Source of the DNA: Phymatolithon calcareum
Lineage: Eukaryota; Rhodophyta; Florideophyceae; Hapalidiales
NCBI GenBank assembly: GCA_977006965.1
Contig: OZ345363.1
Coordinates: forward strand, 2,108,001-2,172,000
DNA length: 64,000 nucleotides
Direction: 5' to 3'
The first letter of the stretch is position 1. The number at the start of each line of letters is the position of its first letter. Of this stretch, positions 61,346 through 64,000 are shown piece after piece. Made by a program: the position numbers and the translations under genes. Below the pieces are notes generated by a model that ran no database searches, was not told the DNA's origin, and worked only from the letters and a program-made list of their open reading frames with translations.

Positions 61346-63501
61346 CAAACATTAATTATATTCGAAATTTAATATCTGCATAGCTTTCGGTTCAGGTTTA
61401 ATTTTCTTATCAAGATAGAGCCACACAATGAGCTGGCTTTGTGGCGCTGCTCCTGCATCTAAGGGAAGAGTGCTATTTCCTATTCAAATCAGATCATCTA
61501 ATAAATAAGGGTACATCTAGTGATCCTGCCATGCAAAAAAGAGACGTGGAAATTTCCCTGAGACTCGCTGTGCGCAATCCTGTCCCGCGTCGTGGAGGCT
61601 ACCGAGGGTTTCCTGACTTGACCGCGTACTTCCGGTACTGTACTGTTCCAATAGAAATACAAAGACCTTACGCACCTCCGATGTTCCACGTTGGTGGTGC
61701 TAATTCGATCGCACTTTTATCGTTCCTGCAGTCACTGTATGCCAACTATGGCCACAATCACTTCTACCACCCAGATGGACACCGGCAATCTTAGTTTGAG
61801 AACAATTATGAACCAACTCATATTGATATGTTTCTCACACCGTCCGGCGATAAGAAAAGGTTCCCTGATCAACCCTGTACAGATTCAATCACAACAATGT
61901 AGCTTCAGAGCCAGATGCTCTACAAATCTAAACTTCACGACTCGAACTCCTTTGCAAACGAGAATCTGACGCCGTGCTGTTTCAACACTCACAAAGAGAG
62001 CTTCATGGCGATGCATTGTTTATTAGTTGATAATTTTAAAAATGATTTTCCGGGAATGGTGAGAAAAAGCCGGGCCCTTCATGGACAGAAGACTTTAGGA
62101 ATGTGTAGTGCGAAAATCGAATCCTTCCATATATGGCCCTGTTACTCAAACTTGGGTCCTGAGAGCTCTGAAAAATGTATGGAAATGCAGTTTTCTGCTC
62201 TCTCACAGTCGTTGCTTTACCTGATTGGGATGATGTTAGTTTGCTGGCTCATCGATTCTGCACTCCGCGAAATATCAACATGTGAGTAAATAGATGGATT
62301 TTCGAAGAGCCAAACAAATGAGCTCATCTGCGCGAGGTTTGAGACGAAAATGCAGAGATCATTCAAGGAGAATGAGCAGTGGGAGGGCTAACCAAGTGGC
62401 ATCTTTAAGAGTGCCCTTTGGATGATGAATAATACAGAGCCTACACAGTTAATCCTACCCGTTACAATCCAGACAAAGATGAGATTTAAATTAAATAGTC
62501 CGCCGCCACTGGGCTTGGACGCCGAAATGCAGTCATGGTGACTGCTATGATGACTGAATGAATGGATGTGAATTCAGTTGAAGCTCTTGTAATCTCTTTA
62601 ACATCACTGTTATGGTGATGAGGTGATGGAATACGAAAAACAGCTGTTCGGGACCTTTAGAAATGTTTTCAAATTCAGGTGGAAGCTTTCTCCTGTCTTC
62701 CACAAGTATATTAAATATGCTCGAGAGGTAAATTATTCAGAGCCATTGTCTTCCATCCGGTTCTTTCCACAATTGTTGGAGAACGATGGCTTCCCGAGCA
62801 AGAAATTACGTGTGGGATCTCTAGATAGATCAATGAGCGCAACGAATGTAGCGTTTTGATATTAGTGACGTTAAATGCTTACATTTGACTAGCGGACTGG
62901 TGTCCTTACGTTAAATAGGATTGACAATCCTCTGCTCCGACCATCGACAGACAGAAATGGCTCACGACGACTTGTTTCTAGAGCGCTGTCACAAGCAAAG
63001 AAAGATCGGAGACGATTCTTTGCAGTGCCGCTCAGTGGCAAATGCATCTCTGGAGCACAAGTATAGCCATATTTCTGGATACGCAGAAATATCTTTTCCA
63101 AGAGAATACGACACAAGTTGCCGCCCTGGAATTTGAACAAAAAGACAAATGAAGTCTCTGACGCGCGGAGTTAAGATAGCGGTCAATTTTTCCACGTGAG
63201 AGCATTCCTCTGAAAGTCGTTGAACGATCCACATTGTGGCAAGACTTCATAGCGCTAGCACGCTTCTACTTACTCTATCTCAGACCATACGCTGATCTGA
63301 TATGTCGGAGAATAGACGATGCAGAATAACACAACGGTTACTTTTATTCACTAGTGCAGCACGCACCGACATGAGGCCATCGACTTAAGAATACACCAAA
63401 GGGACATACAGATAGAGGAACCACAGGATAAAGTCTATCTCATCGCTGGTAGCGGCCGTTAAGGCGATTCATGCAAATAAGCCATGAATTTTCAGCATGC
63501 T
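61346..63501. other. No recognisable gene
   Basis: Open frames such as 61441-61794 (+) begin without ATG and have no domain that I recognise. A faint trace of a family A end (ATGGCCCTGTTACTCAAACTTGGG..GAGAGCTCT) lies near 62132. Confidence 0.4.
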
Positions 63502-63894
63502 CTACCAGTGATGGTACTTGTGTTTCCAGTGCGGATAGTGATGCTTGTATCCATACTTATAGCCATGATGCTTGAAGCCATGATGCTTGAAGCCATGGTG
63601 CTTGTAGCCATGGTGCCTGTAGCCATAGTGCTTGTAGCCATAGTGCTTGTAGCCGTGCTTGTGGCCATGCTTGTAGCCATGGTACTTGTAGCCATGATAC
63701 TTGTAGCCGTGGTGCCAAGGCTTCTTGTACCCATGACCGTAGCTCCTCTCAGCCGTATTCAAGGAGCTCACAGGCGAAACATCGGCACGATCTGCCTTAG
63801 GACTCGCAGAGTTATCGGAAGCTGCAGGTATGGTAGCCGCGTACACAGAGGCGACGACAGTGAGCAGGAGGAGAAGAGCAGTGATGCGAGCCAT
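63502..63894 (-). CDS. Secreted Gly-Tyr-Lys-His repeat protein (130 aa), family member 3
   Basis: ATG at 63894. The signal peptide is MARITALLLLLTVVASVYA. The spacer is ATIPAASDNSASPKADRADV with SPVSSLNTAERS. The tail of about 78 residues is a regular five-residue repeat GYKHH/GYKYH/GFKHH (GYKYHGYKYHGYKHGHKHGY), strongly basic and aromatic, ending KYHHW. Signal peptide and spacer match the genes at 42784 and 48551; the repeat unit is different. The repeat resembles silk- or wall-type Gly-Tyr repeats and the Gly-His-rich antimicrobial peptides, but no homology is implied. Probably secreted; metal or polysaccharide binding is inferred. Confidence 0.8.
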   Translation of the reverse strand: MARITALLLLLTVVASVYAATIPAASDNSASPKADRADVSPVSSLNTAERSYGHGYKKPWHHGYKYHGYKYHGYKHGHKHGYKHYGYKHYGYRHHGYKHHGFKHHGFKHHGYKYGYKHHYPHWKHKYHHW

Positions 63895-63953
63895 GTTTGT
63901 CCAAGGAACTGACTTGACTCCGAAAGTTGCTTGTCCGTCGATGGACAGAAGAG

Positions 63954-63963
63954 CTTTAAATAG
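63954..63963 (-). promoter_or_regulatory. TATA-like box of His-rich gene 3
   Basis: Minus strand CTATTTAAAG, about 60-69 bp before the ATG at 63894. Same position as in the paralogs. Confidence 0.55.
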
Positions 63964-64000
63964 CCGAACTTAAGTACTCTTATCACTACCACGAATGCCT

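Noticed and set aside
63492-63912. Open frames with MATSTMATS and MVLVAMVPVA repeats
   Set aside because: They are antisense or off-frame readings of the GYKHH repeat gene.
1-64000. tRNA, rRNA or other structured RNA genes
   Set aside because: I looked for tRNA-like A and B boxes and rRNA-like blocks by eye and found none convincing. A dedicated scan could still find some.

Overview
This is a eukaryotic nuclear window. It has a spliced gene with canonical GT-AG introns of about 100-120 nt, ER-targeted and secreted proteins, AATAAA-type 3' ends, non-LTR retrotransposons, hAT DNA transposons and a eukaryotic tyrosine-recombinase transposon. It is not bacterial, organellar or viral. Short introns, mostly single-exon genes and GC-rich gene islands between transposon-filled stretches would suit a compact protist or algal genome. 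A florideophyte red alga is one candidate, but nothing here proves it.

Layout. Bases 1-13.7 kb are mostly repeats: a foldback-type element (1.6-2.8 kb), a decayed RNase H-bearing LINE (3.8-4.6 kb), an internally deleted hAT element (5.5-7.5 kb), one plausible small membrane-protein gene (7.7-8.2 kb) and LINE 3' fragments. Bases 15-30 kb form the gene island: a small coiled-coil protein, a 2494-residue Ala/Pro/Lys-rich repeat protein ending in a TPX2-like microtubule-binding motif, a four-helix claudin/PMP22-like membrane protein, a decayed paralog of it, and an ER protein disulfide isomerase with two thioredoxin domains and an ERp29-type tail. In the PDI gene each CGHC active site is carried by its own 10-nt microexon.

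Bases 31-64 kb are a transposon field. At least five LINE families (called A-E here) are nested in one another, and several insertions can be read exactly from 12-14 bp target-site duplications. Between them lie a Crypton-like tyrosine-recombinase element with near-perfect 49-bp terminal inverted repeats (38.8-41.5 kb) and a complete hAT transposon with an exact 8-bp target duplication (57.7-60.1 kb).

Scattered through this field is a gene family that I do not recognise: small secreted proteins with a conserved signal peptide, an acidic spacer and very different His/Tyr/Arg/Lys/Trp-rich tails ending in His-Trp. Three copies are intact (42.4, 48.6 and 63.5 kb), one is stopped early (54.8 kb) and one is a relic (31.0 kb). 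All carry a CTAYTTAAG-like box about 50-70 bp before the ATG. This family and the PDI microexons are the most interesting signals in the window. Family names A-E are local labels, not database names.
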